Assembly: GCA_900469965.1 (NCBI GenBank)
Contig: UBZP01000015.1
Location: 483,378 to 547,377, forward strand
DNA from: Hyphomicrobiales bacterium
GTDB taxonomy: Bacteria; Pseudomonadota; Alphaproteobacteria; Rhizobiales; Rhizobiaceae
Length of the DNA stretch: 64,000 bases
Reading direction: 5' to 3'
Part shown: piece by piece, positions 42,426 to 52,616 of the stretch
How positions within the stretch are numbered: position 1 is the stretch's first letter
How the letters are laid out: every line of letters begins with the position of its first letter
Notes under the pieces: model-generated
The model's input: only the letters and a program-made list of their open reading frames with translations
Databases searched by the model: none
What the model was told of the DNA's origin: nothing
Translations under genes and position numbers: made by a program

Positions 42426-42839
42426 TCAGCGCGCGCGCAGTGCCGCCGCCGCGGCAGCGGTAAAGCGTGACAGGGGCTGGGGCAGATCGTTCAGGGAAAA
42501 CCAGCCGAACTCCGGCAGCTTCTCCGGCTCCATCACCCTCGGCTCGCCGGAAAAGTCCTCGGTCACGTAGATCAGCGACAGCCAGTGCTGGCCGTCCGTC
42601 TCGATGATCTGTTCCGACAGGCAAAGGAAGTCGAGGCGACCGAACGACAGTCCGGTCTCTTCCTCGGCCTCGCGACGCGCGGCGTCGCGGGAATGCTCCA
42701 TGTGGTCGACCTTGCCGCCGACGATGTTCCAGTGGCCGGCTTCCGGCGGGCGGGTGCGGCGGTAGAGCAGCAGCCTGCCGTCGCGAAGCACGGCGAGGCC
42801 GCAACCGACGCCGGGGACCTCGGAGCCTGGAACGGGCAT
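42426..42839 (-). CDS. NUDIX hydrolase
   Basis: A 137-residue NUDIX protein with a complete Nudix box, G-x5-E-x7-REAEEETGL, in GGKVDHMEHSRDAARREAEEE. It is close to short NUDIX proteins that hydrolyse nucleotide or coenzyme diphosphates; the substrate is undefined. It converges on the TfoX-domain gene and lies nine bases downstream of the DEAD-box helicase stop on the same strand, so it may be cotranscribed with that gene. Confidence 0.9.
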   Translation of the reverse strand: MPVPGSEVPGVGCGLAVLRDGRLLLYRRTRPPEAGHWNIVGGKVDHMEHSRDAARREAEEETGLSFGRLDFLCLSEQIIETDGQHWLSLIYVTEDFSGEPRVMEPEKLPEFGWFSLNDLPQPLSRFTAAAAAALRAR

Positions 42840-42848
42840 GGATGCGGA

Positions 42849-44345
<1,497 letters not shown>

Positions 44346-44420
44346 AGGGAAATCTGTTTCCGTTCCGGTTCTTGCGAACGCTTGGGGTTTCAGCTGTAGG
44401 GATGCCCGCTGGATGCAGCG

Positions 44421-44449
44421 CACATAGTCTGAAAGCGCCGGAAAGTCAA
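44421..44449 (-). promoter_or_regulatory. Candidate sigma-70 promoter of the helicase gene
   Basis: Leftward TTGACT, 17 bases, TATGTG. The expected start of transcription near 44414 gives a leader of about 70 bases to the TTG start at 44345. The leader and the region up to 44523 contain no other gene. Confidence 0.6.
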
Positions 44450-44523
44450 GGAAACGAACGGTTCTTGCGGATCCGCAGGTGAAGGCAAGGTTAAGGTCGC
44501 CTGCGGCTTTTCGCCCGATGGCC

Positions 44524-45828
44524 TCAATTCATGTAGGTCGAGAGCTTGCGACCGGCCGAAAGAAAGCGGGCGGGATCGCTGGCGCGACCGTCGCGCCGGA
44601 CCTCGTAGTGGAGGTGCGGACCGGTCGATCGGCCGGTGGAGCCGGACAGGCCGATCGCCTCGCCGGCGTCGACCGTGTCGCCCGCCTTGACCAGCAGCCG
44701 CGACAGGTGCGCATAGCGGGTCGTCAGGCCGCTGCCGTGGTCGATCTCGACGAGATTGCCGTAACCGCCGGTGCGGGCCGCTGTCACCACGGTCCCCGCG
44801 CCCGTGGCGCGGACTTCGCTGCCGACCGGGAGCCGGAAATCGATGCCGGCATGCAGGGCGAGGCGGCCGAGAAAGGGATCGGTGCGGTTGCCGAAGCGGC
44901 TCGTCACCGGGCTGCCGGGCGAGGGGTTGGCAAAAGGCAGCCGGCGCACCGTGCCGCGCATCAGTTCGAGCCGGTTGAGCGCGGTGTCCAGTTGCCCCAT
45001 CGAGGTCTCGAAGCTGTCGCCGGTCTCCGGCTCGACGAAGGGGCCGCCGATGGCGTCGCCGGTTCCCTCCGGGGTGCCTTCGGCCGGCACCGCGATGTCG
45101 TTGCGGGCAAGGATAGCCTCGATCGCATCGGCCGTCTCGGCGGCGCCCGTGGTCAGTGTCGCGATCCGGGAAAGCTGCTGGCGCTCGATGTCCTTCAGCG
45201 AGAGCGTCACCCGGGAGAACATCCTGTCGGTGCGATCGGCGACCGATTCGCCGGGCGCGGCGTAGGCCAGGGCCGGCGCGGATGCCGGTTGTGATGCGAC
45301 GGCTGCCGTGCTCTTGCCGAGCAGCCGGTCGATCGCCTTCAGGCCCGGGGCGGCGTCAGCGCGGCGACCGTATCCGAGTTCTGCGGGCTGCGGCGCGGGT
45401 TCGGTCGCGGCGGGGAGACCGGCGTCGTCCGCCCGGTTCAGGAGCGAGTCGAGCTTGCCGTTGCGCTCGGTCAGCGCCAGTTGCTGCTGGAAGAGCTTCT
45501 CGACCTTCTCCTCGACCACCTGCTGGTCGAGAAGCTGGCGGCTGGTCACCCGGTCGACCTGGGCGCGCAGTGCGGAGATGCGATCCTCATAGTCGTGCTG
45601 CATGCGCGCCTGCCTCGCCATGGTGGCGCCGATGAGGCCGTCGCGCAGCACGAGGTAGGAGGTGGCGGCCAGGTAGCCGATGGTGAACATGCCGGCGAAG
45701 CAGAAGGTGACGGCGAGCATCCAGGGGCGGATGGTCATGTGGCGGATGCGGTCGCCAGAGGCGAGGATGATGATATGCTGCTGCTCTTTCTTGCCGAAGA
45801 CGCGATTTTCAGGACGATCCGCCACCAC
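44524..45828 (-). CDS. M23-family (LytM-type) cell-wall peptidase, membrane-anchored
   Basis: A 434-residue protein. A single membrane segment (about 36-60) follows a 30-residue cytoplasmic part; a periplasmic coiled coil spans about 75-125 (EDRISALRAQVDRVTSRQLLD); then comes a Pro/Ala-rich linker and a C-terminal M23 domain (about 300-434). Zinc ligands are present: the H-x3-D pair (His326, Asp330 in LHAGIDFRL) and the final HLHY (His405, His407), so it looks catalytically active, unlike EnvC/NlpD-type activators. It should cleave peptidoglycan cross-bridges at the inner-membrane side. It starts with GTG, with two in a row at 45828. Confidence 0.9.
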   Translation of the reverse strand: MVADRPENRVFGKKEQQHIIILASGDRIRHMTIRPWMLAVTFCFAGMFTIGYLAATSYLVLRDGLIGATMARQARMQHDYEDRISALRAQVDRVTSRQLLDQQVVEEKVEKLFQQQLALTERNGKLDSLLNRADDAGLPAATEPAPQPAELGYGRRADAAPGLKAIDRLLGKSTAAVASQPASAPALAYAAPGESVADRTDRMFSRVTLSLKDIERQQLSRIATLTTGAAETADAIEAILARNDIAVPAEGTPEGTGDAIGGPFVEPETGDSFETSMGQLDTALNRLELMRGTVRRLPFANPSPGSPVTSRFGNRTDPFLGRLALHAGIDFRLPVGSEVRATGAGTVVTAARTGGYGNLVEIDHGSGLTTRYAHLSRLLVKAGDTVDAGEAIGLSGSTGRSTGPHLHYEVRRDGRASDPARFLSAGRKLSTYMN

Positions 45829-45916
45829 AACCCCCGACAGCCAGTGTCTTGCCCCTTGGTGAGACGGAATTACACACCGTTAAGGTTAACAAAGGCTTGC
45901 GGGCAGGCGCAGATCG

Positions 45917-46762
45917 TTAACTCTGGCTGACGGAAACGAGGCTGCGGTAGAAGGACGGCGTCAGGCCAGCCTCCGCCCGAGCGACATCGTTGAACGGCGC
46001 CTTGAGCGAGCCGCGGAAGTTGGCGCGCACGAGCTGCTGGAAGCTCGCCGCCGGATCCTTCCTTTCCCGGGCGCAGAGGAAGCGGAACCACTTGGCGCCG
46101 ACGGCGACATGGCCTTTCTCGTCGTTATAGATGATGTCGAGGATATCGGCGCTCTCGATGTCGCCGGTCTCGCGCATCTTTTCCTGCAGCACCGGCGTCA
46201 CGTCCAGGCCGCGGGCCTCGAGGATCAGCGGGACCACCGCAAGCCGGGCCGTCAGGTCGTTGCGGGTGCTGTGGGCGGCCTGCCAGAGCCCGTCATGGGC
46301 CGGGAGATCGCCATAGTCGGCGCCGAGGGCGCGCAGCCGGTCGCGGATCAGCCGGAAGTGCTTGGCTTCCTCGAAGGCGACCTGCATCCAGCCGTCGAAG
46401 AAGGAATGGGGCACGCCCTGGGTCGTGAACCGGGCAACGATGTCGAGCGCGAGATCGATGGCGTTGAGTTCGATATGGGCCAGCGCGTGCAGGAGGGCGA
46501 TCCGGCCCTTCAGCGTGTGCAGCGAGCGTTTCTTCATGTTTTTCGGCGGCACCAGCTCCGGCCGCGGCGGCCGGCCCGGCCGGTCCGGAAGCGGCGGATC
46601 GAGTGGGGATCGCACCGAAAGCGTGCGGGCGAACCATCGCCGCGCCGTTTCCTGGGCGATCTCCGTCTTGACGTCGAGGTCGGCCGAACGGATCGCCAGC
46701 GTCGCGCCGCCGCGCAGGCTTCCGATCGGAGGAATATCTATCCGGTCAGGCGTATAATGCAT
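45917..46762 (-). CDS. DUF455 ferritin-like protein
   Basis: A 281-residue protein with the ferritin-like di-iron fold of DUF455. Metal-ligand candidates lie in four helices: AHIELNAIDLALD, FEEAKHFRLI, EARGLDVTP and YNDEKGHVAVG. The family is uncharacterised; relatives include MiaE-type tRNA hydroxylases, so an oxygen-dependent hydroxylase is plausible. The first 75 residues are a Pro/Arg-rich extension (PLDPPLPDRPGRPPRPEL). It starts four bases after bcp, so the two form an operon. Confidence 0.85.
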   Translation of the reverse strand: MHYTPDRIDIPPIGSLRGGATLAIRSADLDVKTEIAQETARRWFARTLSVRSPLDPPLPDRPGRPPRPELVPPKNMKKRSLHTLKGRIALLHALAHIELNAIDLALDIVARFTTQGVPHSFFDGWMQVAFEEAKHFRLIRDRLRALGADYGDLPAHDGLWQAAHSTRNDLTARLAVVPLILEARGLDVTPVLQEKMRETGDIESADILDIIYNDEKGHVAVGAKWFRFLCARERKDPAASFQQLVRANFRGSLKAPFNDVARAEAGLTPSFYRSLVSVSQS

Positions 46763-46766
46763 TTTC

Positions 46767-47234
46767 TTAAAGTTCTTTCGCGCGCGCCAGCACGGCTTCC
46801 GCGTGGCCCTGCACCGTCACCTTCGGCCAGATCTCCGCGATCCTGCCGTCCTTGTCGATGAGGAAGGTGGTGCGCTCGACGCCCATGTAGGTGCGGCCGT
46901 ACATGCTCTTCTCCTTCCAGACGCCGTAGGCTTCCAGCGTCTGGTGGCCCTCGTCCGAGAGCAGCGTCACCTTCAGGTCGTGCTTGGCCTTGAAACGGTC
47001 GTGCTTCTTGACCGGATCGGGCGACACGCCCAGCACCCGCACGCCGGCCTTGTCGAATTCGCCGATGAGGGCCGAGAAGGCGAGGTTTTCCACCGTGCAG
47101 CCTTCGGTGTCGTCCTTCGGATAGAAGAAGAGCACCAGGGGCTTGCCGCGAAGTGCCGCGAGCGAGACATTCTCACCGCCGTCCGCCGGCAGGGAGAAAT
47201 CCGGCGCCGGCGCACCAGGAGACAATTCCGCCAT
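46767..47234 (-). CDS. bcp: Thioredoxin-dependent peroxiredoxin, Bcp family
   Basis: A 155-residue peroxiredoxin that reduces hydroperoxides through a peroxidatic Cys. The Cys is Cys46 in FYPKDDTEGCTVEN, with the active-site Thr three residues before it and Arg in GVERTTFLID. There is no second Cys at the common +5 position (the sequence reads CTVENLA), so it probably acts as a one-Cys type or uses an external thiol. AAAGGAAA lies just before the ATG. DUF455 follows after four bases. Confidence 0.95.
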   Translation of the reverse strand: MAELSPGAPAPDFSLPADGGENVSLAALRGKPLVLFFYPKDDTEGCTVENLAFSALIGEFDKAGVRVLGVSPDPVKKHDRFKAKHDLKVTLLSDEGHQTLEAYGVWKEKSMYGRTYMGVERTTFLIDKDGRIAEIWPKVTVQGHAEAVLARAKEL

Positions 47235-47389
47235 GGTATTTCCTTTCTTTGGCCAGGTTTTTAGGTCATGCGGACCCGATCCCCGGTATATAGTGCCAGC
47301 AGGAATCGTCCAGTCGCATTCGGCTGACGGGACGCCTGTCCTGCGAGGTGACGTCGGCGCGCCGACTTGATGAATGGAACAACCGCGAC

Positions 47390-50300
47390 ATGAGCGACAT
47401 CCGCGGCGAGAAGGTGAGATTCGGCCGGGGCGATATCGTCTCCCTGCACGAACTGCCGTCTGCGCAGGCGCATGAGCCGCTCATCCTTCACTGCACCGAT
47501 CGGCCCGGCCATCTTTCGGTTCTGGCGCGCCTCTTCGCCGGCATTTGCGGCCTGGTCGCCCTGCTCATCGTCCTGGTCGTGGCGACGGTCGAGAGCGGGC
47601 TGATCGACAGCACGCTGAACACCCGGGCGTCGGCCGCGCTCAATCGCGCCGTCGGCCCGAACTATGCCGCCGCCGTGGAAAACACGGTCGTCCGCTTCTC
47701 CAGTCTCGGCGGCCTGGCGCTGCGCGCGGAGAATGTCTCCTTCAGCCGCAAGGACGGCGGCGAGAACGTCGCCAATGCCGAGGCCGTGGCGATCGTGCTC
47801 GATCCGCTGGCCCTGCTCACCGGCCGGGTCGCACCCTCGCGGCTCGATATCGACGGGGCGATGTTCAACCCGGCGCTCCTGCCCAAGGGGCCGCCGATCG
47901 ATCTTGCGAAGGTGCGGCTCGACGCCGTCCCGGCCTATCAGGAGGCGGCCTTTGCTGCGCTGGAGCGAATCGGGGCGATGGTCGCAGGCAGCGACCTGAG
48001 GCGTGTCCGCATCAACCAGCTGGCATTGCCGATCGCGGCTGCCGGCGGGCGGACGCTGACGCTTGACATCGAGGAGATCGGCTTTGCCCGCGCCGGGGAC
48101 GGCGAGATGTCGATTGCAGGCGAGTTCACCCTGGACGGCAAGGCCGGCGCGATCGATCTCGTGGCCAGTGGCAGCGGCGGCGCGACAGAGGTGAGCGGCA
48201 CGATCTCCGGCGTTCCGCTGGCGCCATTCACGTTTCAGCGGACCGCCGAGGGCGATATCCGCTCCGGACTCGACGTGCCGGTCGCCGTCACCGTTTCCGC
48301 CGTCCGTGGCGGGGCGGACCTGAAGCCGCGGCTGGACCTCGGCCTCTCCACGCAGGGCGGCATGCTCTATCTCGGCGGCGAGGGCGCGGAGGTGAAGCCG
48401 AGCCGGGTCGCGGCCTACTACGACTATGACCGCCGCGGGATCGAGATCGCCAAGTCCGAGGTGCATGTCGGCGCATCCTCCTTCCCCTTCACCGGCGGGC
48501 TGATCGACCTCGACCGGTTGCCGGGCCAGACGCAGAAGGGATTCGGCATCGACGTTCTCGTGGAGAACGCCGTCGGCGCGCCGATCGACACGGGGGCGAC
48601 GCCGGTGCGCTTCGAGGCGAAGGCCTCCGGCCGGCTGCTGCCGGAAAGCAAGCAGATCCTATTCGACGAACTCGGCGTTTCGACGCCGCGCGGTTCGCTC
48701 GCCGGCTCGCTCGGCATCGCGCTCGGCGGCCGCAGCCCCGCGGTGAACTTCGCGATGGTCGGCGATACGCTGGACGCCACCACCGTCAAGCAGCTCTGGC
48801 CCTACTGGCTCGGAAGGCGCGCACGCCAGTGGGTGATCGCCAACATCTACGGCGGCACGGTGACCAACGGCCGCATCGAGGTCTCGATGGCGGCCGATCG
48901 CGAACCGGAGCCGGAAGGCCGGCTGCAGTTGCGCGGCAGCGAGCTGACGATCACCTTCGACATCGCCGACACCCGCCTCAACATCGCCGGCGACATCCCG
49001 CCGCTGCGCGACGCGGCCGGTCATTTCGAGCTGCATGGCGAACGGATCGAGATCGGCCTTACCGGCGGCACGGCCTATATGGGTTCCGGGCGGTCGGTGT
49101 CGGTCAAGGACGGCACCGTCGTCCTGCCGAACACCTATGAGCGGCCGCTGATGGCCGAAATCGACCTCAACATCGCCGGCGCCGGTGACGCGATCGGCGA
49201 ACTCGTCACCTACCGGCCGATCGACGTTTTGAAGAAGACGCCGTTCGTGCCGGACGACTTCTCAGGACCCGTCGAGGCCAACGTCAAGGCGCGCTTCGGC
49301 CTGGTGCGCGACCAGAACCCGCCGCCGCCGCAATGGACCGCCGATATCGACCTGCTCGGCGTCGACCTCAGGCAGCCGATGGCCGGCCGCAAGGTCACCA
49401 ACGTCCAGGGCGCTCTCGTCATCAATCCCGAGCGGGCGGATCTCAAGGCGAAGGCGGATATCGACGGCGTGCCGCTGGAGGTGACGCTGATCGAGCCGGT
49501 AAGCCAGGGCGGCGGGCTGAAGCGCGACCTGACGATTTCCGGGACCATCTCCGAGAAGGACCGGGCACGGCTGTTTCCGGGGCTGGCCGATATCGTGGCC
49601 GGGCCCGTGGGCATCCTGATCACCACCCAGCCGGACGGCAGCCAGAAGGTCGAGAGCGATCTCGGCAAGAGCCTCGTGCAGCTTCCCTGGATCGGCTGGG
49701 AGAAGGGGGCGGGGGTTCCGGCCAAGGCGACGTTCGCTTTGGGCAAGCCGGAGGGCGGCGTCACGCGCCTGTCCGATTTCGACTTCTCCGGCGACGGCTT
49801 TGCCGTGACCGGCGAGCTCGCGCTCAAGGACGGCGGCCTCAGCTCCGCCCGCTTCGGACAGGTCCGCCTGTCGGCCCAGGATCGCTATTCGCTCGAGCTC
49901 TCGCGCTCGCGCGGAGGCTATGTGGCGAAGGTGAACGGGGAACTCGCCGACCTGCGTCCGGTGCTGGCGCGGCTGAAGAACAAGCCGGGCGGTCCAGGCG
50001 GTGGCGGCGGTGATGCGGCGGCGGTGTCGGTCCGGGCCGACATCGGCCGGGCGATCGGCTTCAACGGCGAGGCGCTGGACAGCTTCAAGCTGTCCTACGA
50101 GCACAACGGCAGCCGCATGACCGATCTCGATCTGTCCGGCGTGACCGGCAGCGGCCAGGCGGTGGTGGCGAAGCTCGGCGGGGGTGGCGAGCAGACGCTG
50201 GAGATCACCTCCGGCGATGCCGGCGCGCTCGCCCGGCTGGCCAACATCTATCGGCACATGGGCGGCGGGCTGCTGAACGTGAAGCTGAAGGCGGGCGCGG

Positions 50301-50779
50301 ACGGCGCCTGGCGTGGCCCGGTCGACATCCGCCAGTTCCGGCTGGAAGGCGAGGAGAAGCTGCGCTCGATGGTATCGACGCCCGCCGGCGGCAAGAGCCT
50401 CAACGACGCGGTCCGCAGCGAGATCGACACGAGCTCGATGCGCTTCGAGCGGGGCTTCGCCTTCGTCGTGTCGAAGGACGGGACGTTGCGGGTCGAAAAC
50501 GGCGTGGTGCGCGGCGATGCGGTGGGCGCGACCTTCCAGGGCATGGTCCGCAATGCCAGCGGCCAGATGGAACTGACCGGCACGTTCATGCCGGCCTACG
50601 GGCTCAACCGTCTCTTTGCCGAGCTGCCGCTGATCGGCATCATCCTCGGCAACGGCCGCGACCGCGGCCTGATCGGCATCACCTTCAAGCTGACCGGCCC
50701 CTTCGACCAGCCGCGGCTGATGGTCAATCCGCTGTCGGTCATCGCGCCGGGCGTGTTCCGGAACATCTTCGAGTTCTGA
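47390..50779 (+). CDS. Large AsmA-like / DUF3971 protein
   Basis: A 1129-residue inner-membrane-anchored protein. One membrane helix at about 45-67 (ARLFAGICGLVALLIVLVVA) is followed by a long, repetitive beta-rich periplasmic part, typical of the AsmA/YhdP/TamB class, thought to form hydrophobic grooves that carry phospholipids to the outer membrane. The C-terminal end has the AsmA-like motif LNRLFAELPLIGIILGNGRDRGLIG. The ATG at 47390 gives the first family-like residues (MSDIRGEKVRFGRGDIV); a GTG at 47348 would add 14 residues. It is divergent from bcp with 155 bases between. Confidence 0.88.
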   Translation: MSDIRGEKVRFGRGDIVSLHELPSAQAHEPLILHCTDRPGHLSVLARLFAGICGLVALLIVLVVATVESGLIDSTLNTRASAALNRAVGPNYAAAVENTVVRFSSLGGLALRAENVSFSRKDGGENVANAEAVAIVLDPLALLTGRVAPSRLDIDGAMFNPALLPKGPPIDLAKVRLDAVPAYQEAAFAALERIGAMVAGSDLRRVRINQLALPIAAAGGRTLTLDIEEIGFARAGDGEMSIAGEFTLDGKAGAIDLVASGSGGATEVSGTISGVPLAPFTFQRTAEGDIRSGLDVPVAVTVSAVRGGADLKPRLDLGLSTQGGMLYLGGEGAEVKPSRVAAYYDYDRRGIEIAKSEVHVGASSFPFTGGLIDLDRLPGQTQKGFGIDVLVENAVGAPIDTGATPVRFEAKASGRLLPESKQILFDELGVSTPRGSLAGSLGIALGGRSPAVNFAMVGDTLDATTVKQLWPYWLGRRARQWVIANIYGGTVTNGRIEVSMAADREPEPEGRLQLRGSELTITFDIADTRLNIAGDIPPLRDAAGHFELHGERIEIGLTGGTAYMGSGRSVSVKDGTVVLPNTYERPLMAEIDLNIAGAGDAIGELVTYRPIDVLKKTPFVPDDFSGPVEANVKARFGLVRDQNPPPPQWTADIDLLGVDLRQPMAGRKVTNVQGALVINPERADLKAKADIDGVPLEVTLIEPVSQGGGLKRDLTISGTISEKDRARLFPGLADIVAGPVGILITTQPDGSQKVESDLGKSLVQLPWIGWEKGAGVPAKATFALGKPEGGVTRLSDFDFSGDGFAVTGELALKDGGLSSARFGQVRLSAQDRYSLELSRSRGGYVAKVNGELADLRPVLARLKNKPGGPGGGGGDAAAVSVRADIGRAIGFNGEALDSFKLSYEHNGSRMTDLDLSGVTGSGQAVVAKLGGGGEQTLEITSGDAGALARLANIYRHMGGGLLNVKLKAGADGAWRGPVDIRQFRLEGEEKLRSMVSTPAGGKSLNDAVRSEIDTSSMRFERGFAFVVSKDGTLRVENGVVRGDAVGATFQGMVRNASGQMELTGTFMPAYGLNRLFAELPLIGIILGNGRDRGLIGITFKLTGPFDQPRLMVNPLSVIAPGVFRNIFEF

Positions 50780-50796
50780 GGGCGGGGGCAAAAGCT

Positions 50797-50828
50797 GCTT
50801 TGGGTGCTGGCGTGCCAGCACCCAAAGC
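50797..50828. terminator. Strong hairpin after the AsmA-like gene
   Basis: A 14-bp perfect stem (GCTTTGGGTGCTGG and its complement) closed by the tetraloop CGTG, 18 bases past the stop. No T-run follows on the + strand; on the opposite strand it sits just beyond the micro-ORF's stop codon, so it may end both transcripts. Confidence 0.65.
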
Positions 50829-50830
50829 GA

Positions 50831-50923
50831 CTAAAGTAGGACCTTCAATATTGCGGCGATGCCAAACAGGCAGCTAGCAACATTTAGGTTTATCGTTATC
50901 TTGACCGAGGTTTTTTTCCTCAT
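50831..50923 (-). CDS. Possible 30-residue membrane micro-protein
   Basis: A short frame encodes MRKKTSVKITINLNVASC followed by LFGIAAILKVLL: a basic start and a hydrophobic C-terminal half of membrane-spanning length. The evidence for translation is an excellent ribosome binding site, GGAGG seven bases before the ATG, and a strong hairpin directly after the stop. I recognise no family. It could be a stand-alone membrane micro-protein or a leader peptide with nothing downstream. Confidence 0.4.
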   Translation of the reverse strand: MRKKTSVKITINLNVASCLFGIAAILKVLL

Positions 50924-51262
50924 GGGAAATCCTCCGGTCCGTGCGCACGGAACCAAAAAGGTTTCGTGTGACATGCCTGCCGGGAACGAGCTTTGCCGTC
51001 GTTCGCAGGTGCATCGGCTCACCATAGGCGCTTGCAATCGCTTCTGGTGATCCCGGTGGTCTCTGATCTCCGCTTCCGCTTGGTGGTAAGGCGCAAGCCT
51101 CATAGCACTGCATTGTCGGTTCAGTCCGGGCCTCGCGTTTAACGAGTTGGCTTGTCCACCAGACCACGGTTCGGGGCCATACAAGCACGCAAGGTTGTAA
51201 AAGCTATAACTTCTCGCCGAGATATTATCAAATACTTTTAAACTCTCAGTAAGGTTGTGCCC
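50924..51262. other. Lower-GC stretch without a recognised gene
   Basis: About 340 bases between the micro-ORF and tyrS. Base composition falls, most clearly at 51185-51250 (runs of A and T such as ATATTATCAAATACTTTTAAA). No tRNA-like fold, known riboswitch core or gene was seen. On the minus strand it would be the 5' leader of the micro-ORF; a longer in-frame reading (start near 51184) is possible but does not look protein-like. Confidence 0.4.
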
Positions 51263-52516
51263 TCAGACCGGCCGCACCAGCATGTGCTTCTTCTTGCCGA
51301 GCGAAAGCTTGACGACGCCGTCGGCGGTCACTTCGGCGTTGCCGATCGTCATCCGTTCGTCGCTGACGGCCTTGTCGTTGATGCGGACGGCGCCGCCCTG
51401 CACATGCCGGCGGGCCTCGCCGTTGGAGGCGGCGAGGCCGGCGCGGACGATCAGCGACAGGAGGCCGATGCCGGCTTCGAGCTCGGCCTTCGGGACCTCG
51501 ACGGAGGGCAGGTTCTCCGCGAGCGCGCCTTCCTCGAAGGTCTTGCGGGCGGTCTCGGCCGCCTGCTCGGCATTCTCGCGCCCGTGCAGCATGGCGGTGA
51601 TCTCGGTGGCGAGGATCTTCTTCACCTCGTTGATCTCGGCGCCGCCGAGGGCGGCGAGGCGGGCGATCTCGTCCATCGGCAGCGTCGTGTAGAGCTTCAG
51701 GAAGCGGGTGACGTCGGCATCCTCGGTGTTGCGCCAGTACTGCCAGAAATCATAGGCCGACAGCATGTCCGGGTTCAGCCAGACGGCGCCGGAGATCGAC
51801 TTGCCCATCTTGGCGCCGGAGGCCGTCGTCAGCAGCGGCGAGGTCAGCGCGTAGAGCTGCGGCGTGCCCATGCGGTGGCCGAGGTCGATGCCGTTGACGA
51901 TGTTGCCCCACTGGTCGGAGCCGCCCATCTGCAGGCGCGTGCCATAGCGCTTGTTCAGCTCGACGAAGTCGTAGGCCTGCAGAATCATGTAGTTGAATTC
52001 GAGGAAAGAGAGCGACTGTTCGCGATCGAGGCGCATCTTGACGCTGTCGAAGGACAGCATGCGGTTGACCGAGAAGTGGCGGCCGACGTCGCGCAGGAAC
52101 TCCAGGTAGTTGATGCCGAGCAGCCAGTCGGCATTGTTGATCATCAGCGCGTCCTTCGGGCCCTCGCCGTAGGTCAGGTAGCTGGAGAACACCTTCTTGA
52201 TCGAGGCGATATTGGCTGCGATCGTCTCCGGCGTCATCAGCTGGCGCGCCTCGTCCTTGAAGGAGGGGTCGCCGACCATGCCGGTGCCGCCGCCCATCAG
52301 CGAGATCGCGCGGTGGCCGGTCTGCTGCAGCCAGTGCAGCATCATAATCTGGATCAGCCCGCCGGCATGCAGGCTGGGTGCGGTCGGGTCGAAGCCGATA
52401 TAGGCCGTCACGGTTTCCTTGCAGAGCAGGTCGTCGAGGCCGGTCTCATCCGAAATCTGGTGGATGAAGCCGCGCTCGCTGAGCGTGCGAAGGAAATCTG
52501 ACTTGAAACCCGACAT
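51263..52516 (-). CDS. tyrS: Tyrosyl-tRNA synthetase
   Basis: A 417-residue class I synthetase charging tRNA-Tyr. The Rossmann core has [20 protein letters not shown], where the usual HIGH-type box reads [16 protein letters not shown]; and the second signature KMGKS. A C-terminal S4 RNA-binding domain ends the protein ([19 protein letters not shown]). The ATG at 52516 gives the family's start (MSGFKSDFL), preceded by AGAGAGAAGACC. It is divergent from anmK with 100 bases between. Confidence 0.96.
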   Translation of the reverse strand: MSGFKSDFLRTLSERGFIHQISDETGLDDLLCKETVTAYIGFDPTAPSLHAGGLIQIMMLHWLQQTGHRAISLMGGGTGMVGDPSFKDEARQLMTPETIAANIASIKKVFSSYLTYGEGPKDALMINNADWLLGINYLEFLRDVGRHFSVNRMLSFDSVKMRLDREQSLSFLEFNYMILQAYDFVELNKRYGTRLQMGGSDQWGNIVNGIDLGHRMGTPQLYALTSPLLTTASGAKMGKSISGAVWLNPDMLSAYDFWQYWRNTEDADVTRFLKLYTTLPMDEIARLAALGGAEINEVKKILATEITAMLHGRENAEQAAETARKTFEEGALAENLPSVEVPKAELEAGIGLLSLIVRAGLAASNGEARRHVQGGAVRINDKAVSDERMTIGNAEVTADGVVKLSLGKKKHMLVRPV

Positions 52517-52584
52517 TGGTCTTCTCTCTTGTGGGGGAGGTGATGCGAACGAATGGCGCGGCATCTAGCACTGTTTTTGCGCAT

Positions 52585-52603
52585 AATCACTCCAAAAGTG
52601 ATT
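52585..52603. promoter_or_regulatory. Inverted repeat in the tyrS-anmK divergent region
   Basis: AATCACT-CCAAA-AGTGATT is a perfect 7-bp inverted repeat, 14 bases before the anmK start and 69 bases from the tyrS start. It could be an operator for anmK or an RNA hairpin at its leader. The binding factor is unknown. Confidence 0.45.
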
Positions 52604-52616
52604 CTGGAATTTTGTC

